A stretch of DNA of 64,000 nucleotides, from assembly GCA_019113395.1 (NCBI GenBank), contig DXHL01000019.1, forward strand, positions 1 to 64,000, in the 5' to 3' direction. This document shows, one piece after another, positions 43,893 to 53,251 of the stretch; within the stretch, counting starts at the first letter, position 1, and each line of letters begins with the position of its first letter. The translations under genes were made by a program, and so were the position numbers. Under the pieces are notes generated by a model. It made no database searches, had not been told where the DNA came from, and saw only the letters and a list, made by a program, of their open reading frames with translations. Origin of the DNA: Candidatus Rikenella faecigallinarum (lineage in GTDB: Bacteria > Bacteroidota > Bacteroidia > Bacteroidales > Rikenellaceae).

Positions 43893-45746
43893 TTAATCGG
43901 AAGGACGAGAAGCGGTACGAGTGCGTAAAAAATCCAACAGAATACGCGCACGGGAAGCACCGATAAGTTCCGCCAATTCGGATTCAGGGGTACGGGCCAT
44001 ACGTGCCAGCGTGCGATATTTCTTGAGCAGACGGTCGATGGAGGTTTTTCCCAGCCCCGGGACACTCTCCAACTCCGATTTCAGGAAATTGATAGAGCGT
44101 TTCTGGCGGTGGAAAGTGATACCGAAACGGTGTGCTTCGTCGCGGATGTGCATCAGGATGCGGAGCGATTCACCGGTTTTGTCGAGGTAGTGCGGCAGCG
44201 GGTCACCCGGAAAGTAGACCTCCTCCATCCGTTTGGCCAGCCCTACGACCGAGACCTTGCCGCGCAATCCCAGTTTCTCGAGAGCCGAAAAAGCAAAGGA
44301 CAACTGCCCTTTTCCCCCATCAATCACAATCAGGTCAGGCAGGGATTGGCCTTCAGCCAGCAGACGACCGTAGCGACGGGTCAGCACCTCTTCCATCGAG
44401 GCAAAGTCGTTGGCTCCGACCACCGTTTTGATGTTGAAGTGGCGATACTCCTTACGGCTGGGGCGGCCGTCACGGAACACGACACACGAAGCCACAGGGT
44501 TGGTTCCCTGAATATTCGAGTTGTCGAAGCACTCGATGTAACGCGGTTCGACCGGCAGCGCGAGGTCCTTCTGCATCTTGGCCATGATGCGGTCGGTGTG
44601 TCGGTCGGGGTCGGTCCGCTCGATTTGCTTGAACTTCTCGAGGCGGGCGATTTTACAGTTTTTCTCGGCCAGCCGCAGCAACTCCAGTTTATCGCCCCGT
44701 TGGGGAACGGTAAAGGTCACGGTCGGGAAAAGTTCGGGGTCGGGCTGCATCGGGACAATCACCTCGCGCGGCTGCGGGATACCCTCCTCGCGCCCCTCCG
44801 AGAAGACCTGCCCAAGGGCAAAGGCCAGCAGTTCATCGGGCGATTCGTCGAGACGGTTGCGCATCTCGAAGGTAAAGGAGTGCACCACCGCCCCCCGCAC
44901 AATGCGCATATGGTTGCAGAACGAGGCACCCTCGTCGTTCAGCACATAGACCACCTCCAGGTTGGTGAGTGTGGCACTGACAATGACCGAGCGGCTGCTG
45001 TAGTTCGAGAGCATCTCGAGTTTATCCTTGACGTGGGCAGCCTGTTCGAATTGGAGCGCAGCCGCCAACCGTTGCATTTCGGCCGTAAAGTACTCTTCTG
45101 CGGGTCGAAGGTCGCCCCGCAGGATATTTTTCGCCCCGGCAATGCTCTCGGCATATTCGGCTTCGGTTTGCAGCCCCACGCAGGGCCCTTTACAGTTGCC
45201 GATATGGTACTCCAGACAGACCGAATAGGTCCCTCGGGCAATAGCCTGCTGCGAGAGATTCAGTTTGCAGGTTCGGAGCGGATAGAGGCCCCGTACCAGC
45301 TCCAACACGGCCCGTTGGAGGGTCACGGAGGAGTATGGGCCAAAGTATGCAGAGCCGTCCTTGACAAACTTGCGTGTGGAAAAAATTCGCGGGAAGGGTT
45401 CGTTCTTGACCACTATCCAGGGGTAGCTCTTGCTATCCTTCAGGAGAATATTGTAGCGGGGTTGAAGTTCCTTGATAAGGTTGTTTTCGAGCAGCAGGGC
45501 ATCGGCTTCGCTGCTCACGACGATGTGACGCAGGTCCACGATTTGGCGCACCATGACCTGCACCTTGCGGGTGTGGTCGGCACGCGACACGAAGTAGGAG
45601 CTGACCCGCCGTTTGAGGTTTTTGGCCTTGCCGACATAGATAATCACTCCCTCGGCATTCAGGAACTGATAGACGCCGGGGCTGTCGGGCAGCAGAGCCA
45701 CCTTTTGGCGGAGCTCTTCTCGGAGGGTATCGTCAGCGGACTTCAT
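43893..45746 (-). CDS. uvrC: Excinuclease ABC subunit C
   Basis: A 617-residue nucleotide-excision-repair nuclease that makes the two cuts around a lesion. Order: GIY-YIG domain at the N-terminus (GVYQFLNAEGVIIYVGKAKNLKRR), a cysteine-rich segment, the UVR domain (about 205-240), the RNase H-like endonuclease domain (IECFDNSNIQGTNPVASCVVF, DLIVIDGGKGQLSFA) and a C-terminal helix-hairpin-helix pair (SVPGLGKTSIDRLLKKY). The start is ATG 45746, typical of UvrC; the 20 in-frame codons upstream run through the promoter and terminator. The -7 box ends only 5 bp from the ATG, so the mRNA may have no leader. Confidence 0.96.
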   Translation of the reverse strand: MKSADDTLREELRQKVALLPDSPGVYQFLNAEGVIIYVGKAKNLKRRVSSYFVSRADHTRKVQVMVRQIVDLRHIVVSSEADALLLENNLIKELQPRYNILLKDSKSYPWIVVKNEPFPRIFSTRKFVKDGSAYFGPYSSVTLQRAVLELVRGLYPLRTCKLNLSQQAIARGTYSVCLEYHIGNCKGPCVGLQTEAEYAESIAGAKNILRGDLRPAEEYFTAEMQRLAAALQFEQAAHVKDKLEMLSNYSSRSVIVSATLTNLEVVYVLNDEGASFCNHMRIVRGAVVHSFTFEMRNRLDESPDELLAFALGQVFSEGREEGIPQPREVIVPMQPDPELFPTVTFTVPQRGDKLELLRLAEKNCKIARLEKFKQIERTDPDRHTDRIMAKMQKDLALPVEPRYIECFDNSNIQGTNPVASCVVFRDGRPSRKEYRHFNIKTVVGANDFASMEEVLTRRYGRLLAEGQSLPDLIVIDGGKGQLSFAFSALEKLGLRGKVSVVGLAKRMEEVYFPGDPLPHYLDKTGESLRILMHIRDEAHRFGITFHRQKRSINFLKSELESVPGLGKTSIDRLLKKYRTLARMARTPESELAELIGASRARILLDFLRTRTASRPSD

Positions 45747-45751
45747 GAACA

Positions 45752-45759
45752 CAAAGGTA
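45752..45759 (-). promoter_or_regulatory. -7 box of uvrC, directly at the start codon
   Basis: TACCTTTG on the - strand; the box ends 5 bases before the ATG, leaving no room for a ribosome binding site. Confidence 0.55.
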
Positions 45760-45811
45760 GAAAAAGAAATCGGCCGTGTCGGTTTTTGAGGTTCAAAAAC
45801 CGACACGGCCG
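45760..45811 (-). terminator. Intrinsic terminator after the beta-galactosidase gene
   Basis: A perfect 19-bp stem (45771-45789 with 45793-45811), a 3-nt loop, then ATTTCTTTTT on the - strand. It ends the upstream gene directly before the uvrC promoter. Confidence 0.88.
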
Positions 45812-45846
45812 AAAAGAGGCCGCGCCTTAGCGGTGGTGCGTCGTCC

Positions 45847-48800
45847 CTAACGACGCACCACCGGTTTCAGCACAAAGTTAAATTCATAATCCCCGTAAGG
45901 CATCAGATAGGGAGCCTGCGGCCATGCGCCCCAACTGTCTTCACACCCGAGCCCCATCTGACGCGAGGCGATGTTCAGGGTAACGAAATCGCGTTTGACG
46001 AGCGAACCCGAGTGGCGTTGTTCTTTGGCCACACCATCGTCGAGGTCCTCCATGGCATAGGGGAGAGCCGAGGCTTCGAACGGTGCGTCGGATTCCACCA
46101 GCAGGCCCACTCCGTCGGGGTTGGTCAGTTTCCACCACCGCAGGTCGCTCTTGTTGCCGCTCTCCTGCGGACGGATATAGCCCCAGTACTGGTCGTCCAC
46201 CGACTGCGTGTAGCGTCCCAGGCGGGCAGCGCCTTGACGGTCGATGTAATTCTCCATCGGCCCGCGACCGTAGAAGTCAATCGTGCGGAAAGCCTCGGGC
46301 AAGGTCAGTTCCATGCCGAAACGGAACAGATTCGGCATATCCTTTTTCGTCGGGTCGGTCGTGAGGCGTTGTTGCACGGCTATCTCACCCGCCCCGTTAA
46401 TCGTGTAGTCGATGGTCAGCGTGGCAAAAAGTTTCGGCAGTTCGAAGACGCTGCTCACCCGAATATTCCCATCCGCAAGGGTGGAATCCTTGAGCGAGAG
46501 GAGTTTCATTTCGGGGTTTTTCCACAGCGCAAAGCGGTTTTGCAGCCCCGCTCCCATATCGTTGTCAATCGGCGCGCGCCAGAACATCGGCCGCAGAGCA
46601 TAGCCCGTTTCGACCAGTTCGGTGCCGTCCAGCGTGTAGTCGGTCATAAGCCCCGTGGTACGGCTGAAATAGATGCGGTTGTCGCCGGCAGCCACCACAA
46701 CAGCTTTTGTATTGGGGATAAGGGTCGGGCGAAGGGCCGTCGGCTGCACGTCCGCATTCCAGGCCGCATAGGGTTGCACGCTCATCTGGTCATAGGCCAC
46801 CACCGTGCCGGCCGGCAGAATGCCGTCCTGCGCTTTCAGCAGGTATTCGACATTCAGCAGGAGTTCACCCCGAACGGTATTCAGAAGCGAGTAGCCGGGC
46901 AGCGTAATCTGAGCGCGTTGCTGCGGCGCCACATCGAGGTCCGTCACCACACCCTGACGCACCACCGCTCCGTTATCGAGCAACTGCCATACCATGTAGT
47001 AGCGCGACAGGTCGATAAAGAAGTTTTCGTTATAGACCTCAACCATACCTTTTTGCAGGTCTACCGGCGTGGTCAGAATCGACCGTTGCACGTAACCCGC
47101 TTCGTACATATGCGGATTGGGCTGGCGGTCGGGGTTCACCAGACCGTTGTTGTTGAAGTTGTTGTCCGAGACAGTGTATTTCCCGTAATCACCCCCGTAG
47201 GTGTAAATCATGTTCCCGTGCTTGTCGTACCCGCGCAACGCCTGGTCCACGAAGTCCCAGATAAAACCGCCCTGCAGGTTGGGGTATTGGCGAATCACAT
47301 CCCAATACTCACGGAATCCCCCGAGCGAGTTCCCCATGGCATGGGCATATTCGCACAAAATAACCGGCCGCCCGTCCACATTCGGGTTCTGGTTCTGTCC
47401 TAGCTGACGCATCTCGGCCACCCGCGTGTACATCGGACACCAGATATCGGTATAGTGCGGTGCCTTGTTGTCCCACACGGCCCGTTCGTACTGCACGGGA
47501 CGGGTCGTGTCGTAGGCCTTGAGCCATTCGTAGGCTTTACGGAAGTTGTGCCCGTCGCCCGACTCGTTACCCATCGACCAGAATATCACCGAGGGGTGGT
47601 TTTTGTCCCGAATGGCCATGCGCGAGTTGCGTTCGATGTGGGCCTTTTCGAAACGAAGGTCGCTCCCCAGGTTCTCGGCTCCATAGCCCATCCCGTGCGC
47701 CTCGATATTGGCCTCATCGACCAGGTAGATGCCGTAACGGTCGCACAACTCATACCAGTAAGGGTCGTTCGGATAGTGCGACGTCCGCACGGCGTTGAAG
47801 TTAAACTGTTTGAGCAGTTCGATGTCTCGGAGCATCGTTTCGCGCGGCACGTGGTAACCGTACGTGGGGTCAATTTCGTGGCGGTCGGCCCCTTTGAAGA
47901 GCACCGGCTGACCATTGACCAGCACCTGCGAATTTTTGACCTCGATTTTGCGGAACCCGACATTCACCGGAATATACTCGCTCGCCTCTGCAGCCCCATT
48001 GGCCTGGGAAACGGTCACCAGCAGGCGGTACAGGTTTGGCGTTTCGGCGCTCCATTTCAGCGGGTTGGCCACTGCCATTTCGAGCTTCACAGCCCCCTTG
48101 ACGGGTTTAAGTCCCTCTTCCGAGAAGACGGTTTTGCCCGAGGGGTCGGTCAGGGTGAAGCCGACACGCGTAGCCCCCGTGGCATTGGCCACCTCGGCAT
48201 CTACCTTCAGCACGGCATCCTGATAGGCCTCGTCCAGGTCGGTCACCACCCGAATGTCGCCCAAATGGGTCTTGGGGCGGGCATAGAGGTAGACATCGCG
48301 AGCCACGCCGCTCAACCGCCAAAAGTCCTGGTCTTCGAGCCAGCTGCCGTCGCTCCAGCGGAAGACCTGAAAGGCAATCTTGTTCTCCCGTCCGGGAATC
48401 AGGTATTTGGTCAGGTCAAATTCGGCGCCGAGTTTGCTGTCTTCGCTGTATCCCACAAAACGGCCGTTCACCCAAAGGTAGAGGTTCGAAGTGACACTTC
48501 CGAAGTGGATATAGAGCTCGTCGCCCTTCCAGTCGGCCGGGATGTTCACTTCACGGATGTAGGAGCCGACGTAGTTATCCTGCGAGGGTATCCCGACCGG
48601 TCGGGGTCGTTCGATGTTGCTCCACGGATAGCCTGGATTGATATAGACCGGGTCGCCGTAGCCGTTCACCTGCCAAATGCCCGGCACAGGGATACTCCCC
48701 CACCCCTTCGAATCGTAATCCATTTTATAGAAATCCGTCGGGCGCTGGTCGGCGTTCTCCACGAAGAAGAATTTCCACTTGCCGTTCAACGACAGGTACC

Positions 48801-48999
48801 GTTCCGACTGAAACGGGTCGCCCGCCTGTGCCTTTTCAGGAGTTTCGTAGGCGTAATAAGAGGCCCGCATGGGAGCCCGATTGATTTCGTTTACCGCCGG
48901 GTCCTGCCACTCGGTGAAGGTCTGCGCCACCGCGCTTCCCGTCGCCAGCACCAGCCCCGCTGCCAGAGCCGTCAGGCTCATCAGGAATTTTTTCATCAT
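45847..48999 (-). CDS. Glycoside hydrolase family 2 beta-galactosidase, secreted
   Basis: A 1050-residue enzyme with a signal peptide (1-25, ending AVAQ) and the five-domain LacZ layout: sugar-binding domain (about 55-220), Ig-like domain, TIM barrel with acid/base E479 in FWSMGNESGDG and nucleophile E550 in ILCEYAHAMGNS, a second Ig-like domain, and the C-terminal beta-galactosidase small-chain domain (from about 770, with FYGRGPMENYIDR). The signal peptide places it in the periplasm, as in many Bacteroidales glycan-degrading enzymes. No SusC/D or sensor gene is nearby. Linkage and substrate beyond a beta-galactoside are not predictable. Confidence 0.93.
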   Translation of the reverse strand: MMKKFLMSLTALAAGLVLATGSAVAQTFTEWQDPAVNEINRAPMRASYYAYETPEKAQAGDPFQSERYLSLNGKWKFFFVENADQRPTDFYKMDYDSKGWGSIPVPGIWQVNGYGDPVYINPGYPWSNIERPRPVGIPSQDNYVGSYIREVNIPADWKGDELYIHFGSVTSNLYLWVNGRFVGYSEDSKLGAEFDLTKYLIPGRENKIAFQVFRWSDGSWLEDQDFWRLSGVARDVYLYARPKTHLGDIRVVTDLDEAYQDAVLKVDAEVANATGATRVGFTLTDPSGKTVFSEEGLKPVKGAVKLEMAVANPLKWSAETPNLYRLLVTVSQANGAAEASEYIPVNVGFRKIEVKNSQVLVNGQPVLFKGADRHEIDPTYGYHVPRETMLRDIELLKQFNFNAVRTSHYPNDPYWYELCDRYGIYLVDEANIEAHGMGYGAENLGSDLRFEKAHIERNSRMAIRDKNHPSVIFWSMGNESGDGHNFRKAYEWLKAYDTTRPVQYERAVWDNKAPHYTDIWCPMYTRVAEMRQLGQNQNPNVDGRPVILCEYAHAMGNSLGGFREYWDVIRQYPNLQGGFIWDFVDQALRGYDKHGNMIYTYGGDYGKYTVSDNNFNNNGLVNPDRQPNPHMYEAGYVQRSILTTPVDLQKGMVEVYNENFFIDLSRYYMVWQLLDNGAVVRQGVVTDLDVAPQQRAQITLPGYSLLNTVRGELLLNVEYLLKAQDGILPAGTVVAYDQMSVQPYAAWNADVQPTALRPTLIPNTKAVVVAAGDNRIYFSRTTGLMTDYTLDGTELVETGYALRPMFWRAPIDNDMGAGLQNRFALWKNPEMKLLSLKDSTLADGNIRVSSVFELPKLFATLTIDYTINGAGEIAVQQRLTTDPTKKDMPNLFRFGMELTLPEAFRTIDFYGRGPMENYIDRQGAARLGRYTQSVDDQYWGYIRPQESGNKSDLRWWKLTNPDGVGLLVESDAPFEASALPYAMEDLDDGVAKEQRHSGSLVKRDFVTLNIASRQMGLGCEDSWGAWPQAPYLMPYGDYEFNFVLKPVVRR

Positions 49000-49034
49000 T
49001 ATCGTTGTTTGTTTGGGTTAGTCCATATACCGTG

Positions 49035-49796
49035 TTACCGCCCCTGGCATGCCCTCACCTTGCGGGCCATCGCCGAGGCGAAGATAAACTCTTCCAACTC
49101 CTTGTTGTCCGTGTCCAGAATATCATCCTTGGTACCCTCCCACCACTTGCGACCCTGGTAGATGAAGATAATCGTATCCCCTATCTCCATCACCGAGTTC
49201 ATGTCGTGGGTGTTGATGATGGTCGTAATGTTGTACTCCTGCGTAATCTCCTGAATCAGGTTGTCGATAACGACCGAGGTCTTCGGGTCGAGTCCCGAGT
49301 TGGGTTCGTCACAGAACAGATACTGCGGATTCATCACAATGGCCCGTGCAATGGCCACACGCTTAATCATCCCGCCGCTCAACTCCGAGGGGTAGAGGTT
49401 GTTGGCGTTGGTCAGGTTCACCCGCTGGAGACAGAAATTGGCCCGGTCGAGCTTCTCCTCGAGCGACATCTCGGTGAAGAGGTCCAGCGGGAACATCACA
49501 TTCTCAATCACGGTCGAGGAGTCAAGCAGCGCCCCTCCCTGAAAAATCATCCCCAGTTTCTGGCGTATCTCCCGTTTGACCTCGAGCGGCGCTCCGCTGA
49601 AACAGAGGTCGTCGTAGAGAATTTGACCGCTGTCGATGGGGTGCAGCCCCACGAGGCTCTTGAGCAGGACGGTTTTCCCCGAGCCGCTCTGTCCGATAAT
49701 CAGGTTGGTTTTGCCGGGCAGAAAGGTGGCCGTAATGTGGTCGAGAACCAAGGGTCGTTCGTCGAACGATTTGCAGACGTCTATGGCGCGTATCAT
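49035..49796 (-). CDS. mlaF: MlaF-type ABC transporter ATP-binding protein
   Basis: A 253-residue ABC ATPase: Walker A GQSGSGKT at 35-42, signature LSGGM, Walker B YLFCDEPNSGLDP, and the switch His in NTHDMNS. FQGGALLDSSTV and DEPNSGLDP are typical of the MlaF/Ttg2A group that powers phospholipid exchange between inner and outer membrane. It overlaps the permease gene by one base. The periplasmic MCE subunit (MlaD) is not next to it here. Confidence 0.92.
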   Translation of the reverse strand: MIRAIDVCKSFDERPLVLDHITATFLPGKTNLIIGQSGSGKTVLLKSLVGLHPIDSGQILYDDLCFSGAPLEVKREIRQKLGMIFQGGALLDSSTVIENVMFPLDLFTEMSLEEKLDRANFCLQRVNLTNANNLYPSELSGGMIKRVAIARAIVMNPQYLFCDEPNSGLDPKTSVVIDNLIQEITQEYNITTIINTHDMNSVMEIGDTIIFIYQGRKWWEGTKDDILDTDNKELEEFIFASAMARKVRACQGR

Positions 49797-50539
49797 CAGT
49801 CAATCAACATAATTTGAGTCAATACCAGGTCGAGCACCAGAATCACGATGCTGCTGACCACCACGGCACGCGTACTGGAGCGGCCCACTTCGAGCGAGTT
49901 GCCCTTGGCATAGTAGCCGTAGTAGGCTGAGATGGTCGAAATCATGATGCCGAAGACGCAGGCCTTGATAATGGAATAGGTGATATAGAAGGTATTGACC
50001 GCATAACGAATCCCCGACAGGTACTCGAACGGGGGGAAGATTTGGGTGATGTAGACCACCACATAGCCCCCTGCCACCCCGATAACCATACTCATGATGG
50101 TGAGCAGCGGAAAGAAAAAGGCCGAGGCCACCACTTTGGGCAGAATCAGATAGCTGGCCGAATTGACCCCCATGATTTCGAGGGCGTCGATTTGTTCGGT
50201 GATACGCATGGTTCCAATTTCGGAGGCGATGTTGGAGCCGACCTTCCCGGCCAAAATCAGAGCCACAATGGTGGAGCTGAACTCCAGCACCAGCGATTCA
50301 CGCGTAGCATACCCAATCATCATTTGGGGGATAAAGGGGCTTTCGAGGTTGTTGGCCATTTGGATGACCACCACGGCACCCATAAAGACCGAGATAATGG
50401 CGACAATACCGATGGAGTTGAGGCCGATGGCCTCCATTTCGAAAGTGGTTCGTTTGCGATAGATGGAGAACTTCTCGGGCCGCGAGAAGACCTTTTTCAT
50501 CAGCATCAGGTATTCGCCGAACTCTTTGAAGATGCGCAT
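49796..50539 (-). CDS. mlaE: MlaE-type lipid ABC transporter permease
   Basis: A 247-residue polytopic permease of the MlaE/YrbE family with about five hydrophobic segments. Family motifs: EMEAIGLNSIGIVAIISVFMG near the N-terminus, GKVGSNIASEIGTMRITEQIDALEIMGVN in the middle and TQIMLID at the end. It imports or exports phospholipids with MlaF. I start at ATG 50539 (MRIFKEFGEY); ATG 50575 is possible. The promoter box at 50644-50651 gives a leader of about 60-100 nt. Confidence 0.9.
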   Translation of the reverse strand: MRIFKEFGEYLMLMKKVFSRPEKFSIYRKRTTFEMEAIGLNSIGIVAIISVFMGAVVVIQMANNLESPFIPQMMIGYATRESLVLEFSSTIVALILAGKVGSNIASEIGTMRITEQIDALEIMGVNSASYLILPKVVASAFFFPLLTIMSMVIGVAGGYVVVYITQIFPPFEYLSGIRYAVNTFYITYSIIKACVFGIMISTISAYYGYYAKGNSLEVGRSSTRAVVVSSIVILVLDLVLTQIMLID

Positions 50540-50643
50540 AGCAATAGGGTTATATCCGATAAAGGGGGCCGCCATTCCGACAGGCCGTGCATTTCGCCCG
50601 CTCACCCACTGCCCACAACACCTTGGGGCCCTACCCTTCTGGG

Positions 50644-50651
50644 CAAAGGTA
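50644..50651 (-). promoter_or_regulatory. -7 box of the mlaEF operon
   Basis: TACCTTTG on the - strand, an exact TAnnTTTG match. Confidence 0.55.
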
Positions 50652-50694
50652 ATGAAAAAGCCGCAAAGGGTATGCCGAATGGGAAGAATGGCTT

Positions 50695-50702
50695 ATCTTT
50701 GA
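50695..50702 (+). promoter_or_regulatory. -7 box of manC-murF
   Basis: TATCTTTG, an exact TAnnTTTG match, with the ATG at 50731 and a short leader. It is divergent from the mlaEF promoter, about 45 bp away. Confidence 0.6.
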
Positions 50703-50730
50703 ACGAGATTAGCAACCATTTTCGTCTATC

Positions 50731-51828
50731 ATGACTATTCAGAACAACTACTGTGTGATTATGGCGGGCGGCATCGGCAGCCGTTTCTGGCCCCTCAGCA
50801 AGAACCGGAAACCCAAACAGTTTCTGGACATTCTGGGTACGGGCAAAAGCTTTATCCGCAGCACCTTCGAACGCATTCTGCCGGTCGTTCCGGTCGAAAA
50901 TATCCTGGTGGTGACCAGTGCCCAATATAAGGAGCAGGTGCTCGAGCACCTGCCGGAGTTGAAGCCCGGGCAGGTGCTGACCGAGCCGGTTCGGCGCAAC
51001 ACGGCTCCGTGCATCGCTTATGCGGCCTATCGCATTGCGGCAGTCAATCCGAATGCCAACATGATAGTGGCTCCGTCGGACCACCTGATAACGGGCGAGG
51101 CGGAGTTTCAGTCGATTGTTCGGGAGGGGCTGGCCTTTGTGGAGGGGAACAACCGACTGATGACCATCGGCATTAAGCCCTCACGTCCCGAAACCGGATA
51201 CGGGTATATTCAGGTGGACACCGCACCGCTGCCCGAGACTGCGGGAACGGCCATCTGCAAAGTGAAAACCTTTACCGAAAAACCCGACCTGGAGATGGCG
51301 AAGGTCTTTGTTGAGAGCGGCGAGTTTTTCTGGAACTCGGGTATTTTTATCTGGTCCGTGGGAGGGATTTTGCATGCGCTGGAGAGCCACCTGCCCGAAA
51401 TGGCGGCACGCTTTGCCGCGGGTCACTCCGATTACGGCACCGCTTCAGAACAGCCCTTTATCGATGCCATTTACCCCTCGTGCGAAAATATCTCGATTGA
51501 CTACGGGGTAATGGAGAAATCCCCCGATGTCTATGTCCGTTGCGGCGATTTCGGGTGGAGCGACATTGGGACATGGGGCTCCTTGTACCAGCACGCCGAG
51601 CAGAACGAAGAGCGCAATGTCATCGGCAGTGAAAACGTACTGACCTACGACACCCGCGGAACCATTGTCCGCATTCCGAAGGGGAAGGTAGCCGTGGTCG
51701 AAGGGCTCGAAGATTACCTGGTGGTCGATGAGGACAACGCCCTGTTGATATGCCGTCGGGAGAGCGAACAGAATATCCGTAATTACGTGGAAGATGTCAA
51801 ATACCGTTTTGGGGAAGAGTTTGTCTAA
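50731..51828 (+). CDS. manC: Mannose-1-phosphate guanylyltransferase
   Basis: A 365-residue nucleotidyltransferase making GDP-mannose from GTP and mannose-1-phosphate. The pyrophosphorylase signature is IMAGGIGSRFWPLSKNRKPKQFL; PSDHLI, GYGYIQ, VKTFTEKPDLE and NSGIFIW follow in the usual order. It lacks the C-terminal isomerase domain of bifunctional ManC/AlgA enzymes. GDP-mannose supplies GDP-fucose and mannose for surface glycans. Its 3' end overlaps murF by 35 bp. Confidence 0.93.
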   Translation: MTIQNNYCVIMAGGIGSRFWPLSKNRKPKQFLDILGTGKSFIRSTFERILPVVPVENILVVTSAQYKEQVLEHLPELKPGQVLTEPVRRNTAPCIAYAAYRIAAVNPNANMIVAPSDHLITGEAEFQSIVREGLAFVEGNNRLMTIGIKPSRPETGYGYIQVDTAPLPETAGTAICKVKTFTEKPDLEMAKVFVESGEFFWNSGIFIWSVGGILHALESHLPEMAARFAAGHSDYGTASEQPFIDAIYPSCENISIDYGVMEKSPDVYVRCGDFGWSDIGTWGSLYQHAEQNEERNVIGSENVLTYDTRGTIVRIPKGKVAVVEGLEDYLVVDEDNALLICRRESEQNIRNYVEDVKYRFGEEFV

Positions 51829-53251
51829 ACTCTACGAGTTGTATTGCGAGAATGGGGGTCGTGTAACGACCGACAGCCGCACGGTGCGTGCCGAGGCGGA
51901 ACGGCGTGAAGGGGTGGGGCCCGTGTTTTTTGCCCTGAAAGGGGAGCAGTTCGACGGGAACGATTATGCCGTGCAGGCAGTAGCTGACGGCGCCGTGGCT
52001 GCCGTGGTGCACGACAAACTGCCCAAAGGTGTAAAAGCCGATTCGGAAGAGGCTGCACGGTATATTGTCGTGAAGGATACGCTGGCTGCACTGCAGGAGT
52101 TGGCTGCGCACCATCGGGAGGTACTGGGACTGCCGGTGCTGGCCCTGACGGGCAGCAACGGCAAGACGACAACCAAGGAGTTGATTACCCGTGTCCTGAG
52201 GACGAAGTATCGAGTGGCCTGCACGCGGGGGAATTTGAACAATCACATCGGAGTGCCGCTGACCCTGCTCTCCATCACGGACGAAGATGATGTGGCGGTG
52301 GTGGAGATGGGAGCGAATCATCAGGGTGAAATTGCAGCCCTGTGTGCGATTGCACGGCCCGATATGGGACTTATCACCAACGTCGGACGGGCCCATTTGG
52401 AGGGTTTTGGCGGCCCCGAGGGGGTGCGACTGGGGAAAGGCGAGTTGTACGACTACCTGGCACAACATGGCGGGACAGCCTTTTACGCGGCTGATGACGG
52501 GGTGTTGTCGTCGATGGTGGCCGAGCGGTTTGGGGCGACAGCCACGGGGGTGGCTGTCGCCTATCGGGCGGAGTCGTTGGGCGTTTCGGCTGCAGCCGAA
52601 ACACCCAACGACCGCCTCTGCCTGCGTACCGACCGCGGCACGGTGGAGACGGGGATGACGGGGCGGTACAACTGGGCCAATGTGGCTGCGGCTTTGGCAG
52701 TGGGGGACTATTTTGGGGTCGATACGGAGGCAGCCGTAAAGGCAATAGCGGCGTATCATCCGGACAACAACCGTTCGCAGGTGGCTGTTTCGATTCGGGG
52801 AACGGGCAATGTACTCTACATGGATGCCTACAATGCCAACCCGTCGAGCATGTCGGCCGCGTTGGACAATTTTCTGGAGCTTCCGATGACGCCCGATGAG
52901 GAGAGCGGGAAAGTGGTGATTTTGGGCGATATGCGGGAATTGGGAGATTATGCGGGGCAAGAACACGAGGTGGTGATTACGCGCCTGCTTCACACACAAC
53001 AGACAAATACAGATGCCCTGCTAACCTGCTATCTGGTAGGCTCGGAGTTTGGGAAAGCGTGGGAAGCCGTACAAGCCAAAATGGAAGAAGAAGGAGATAC
53101 CGCTGCATCACACTCCTGCATAAAAACCTTTCCCGATGCCCAAAGTCTCCTGGAGGCGCTGCAAAACGGAGCGATTTCCATCCGTCAGGCTCAGGTCCTG
53201 ATTAAAGGGTCGCGGGGCATGGCTCTCGAAACGCTTTATTCCGCTTTGTAG
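51794..53251 (+). CDS. murF: UDP-N-acetylmuramoyl-tripeptide--D-alanyl-D-alanine ligase MurF
   Basis: A 485-residue Mur ligase that adds D-Ala-D-Ala in the cytoplasmic step of peptidoglycan synthesis. N-terminal substrate domain with TDSRTV and VFFALKGEQFDGNDY; ATP loop LALTGSNGKTTTKEL; central motifs NLNNHIGVPLTLL, VEMGANHQGEI and ITNVGRAHLEGFG; C-terminal domain with MDAYNANPSSM and ILGDMRELG. The start is ATG 51794, inside manC; a TTG at 51821 is a later option. The 3' ends of this gene and the convergent zinc-ribbon gene overlap by 16 bp. Confidence 0.95.
   Translation: MSNTVLGKSLSKLYELYCENGGRVTTDSRTVRAEAERREGVGPVFFALKGEQFDGNDYAVQAVADGAVAAVVHDKLPKGVKADSEEAARYIVVKDTLAALQELAAHHREVLGLPVLALTGSNGKTTTKELITRVLRTKYRVACTRGNLNNHIGVPLTLLSITDEDDVAVVEMGANHQGEIAALCAIARPDMGLITNVGRAHLEGFGGPEGVRLGKGELYDYLAQHGGTAFYAADDGVLSSMVAERFGATATGVAVAYRAESLGVSAAAETPNDRLCLRTDRGTVETGMTGRYNWANVAAALAVGDYFGVDTEAAVKAIAAYHPDNNRSQVAVSIRGTGNVLYMDAYNANPSSMSAALDNFLELPMTPDEESGKVVILGDMRELGDYAGQEHEVVITRLLHTQQTNTDALLTCYLVGSEFGKAWEAVQAKMEEEGDTAASHSCIKTFPDAQSLLEALQNGAISIRQAQVLIKGSRGMALETLYSAL

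Noticed and set aside
44109-45830. A 573-codon open frame opposite uvrC, with similar ones opposite fumarase (4179-6029) and beta-galactosidase (46012-49161)
   Set aside because: The same antisense artefact; the opposite strand carries complete domains and catalytic residues.
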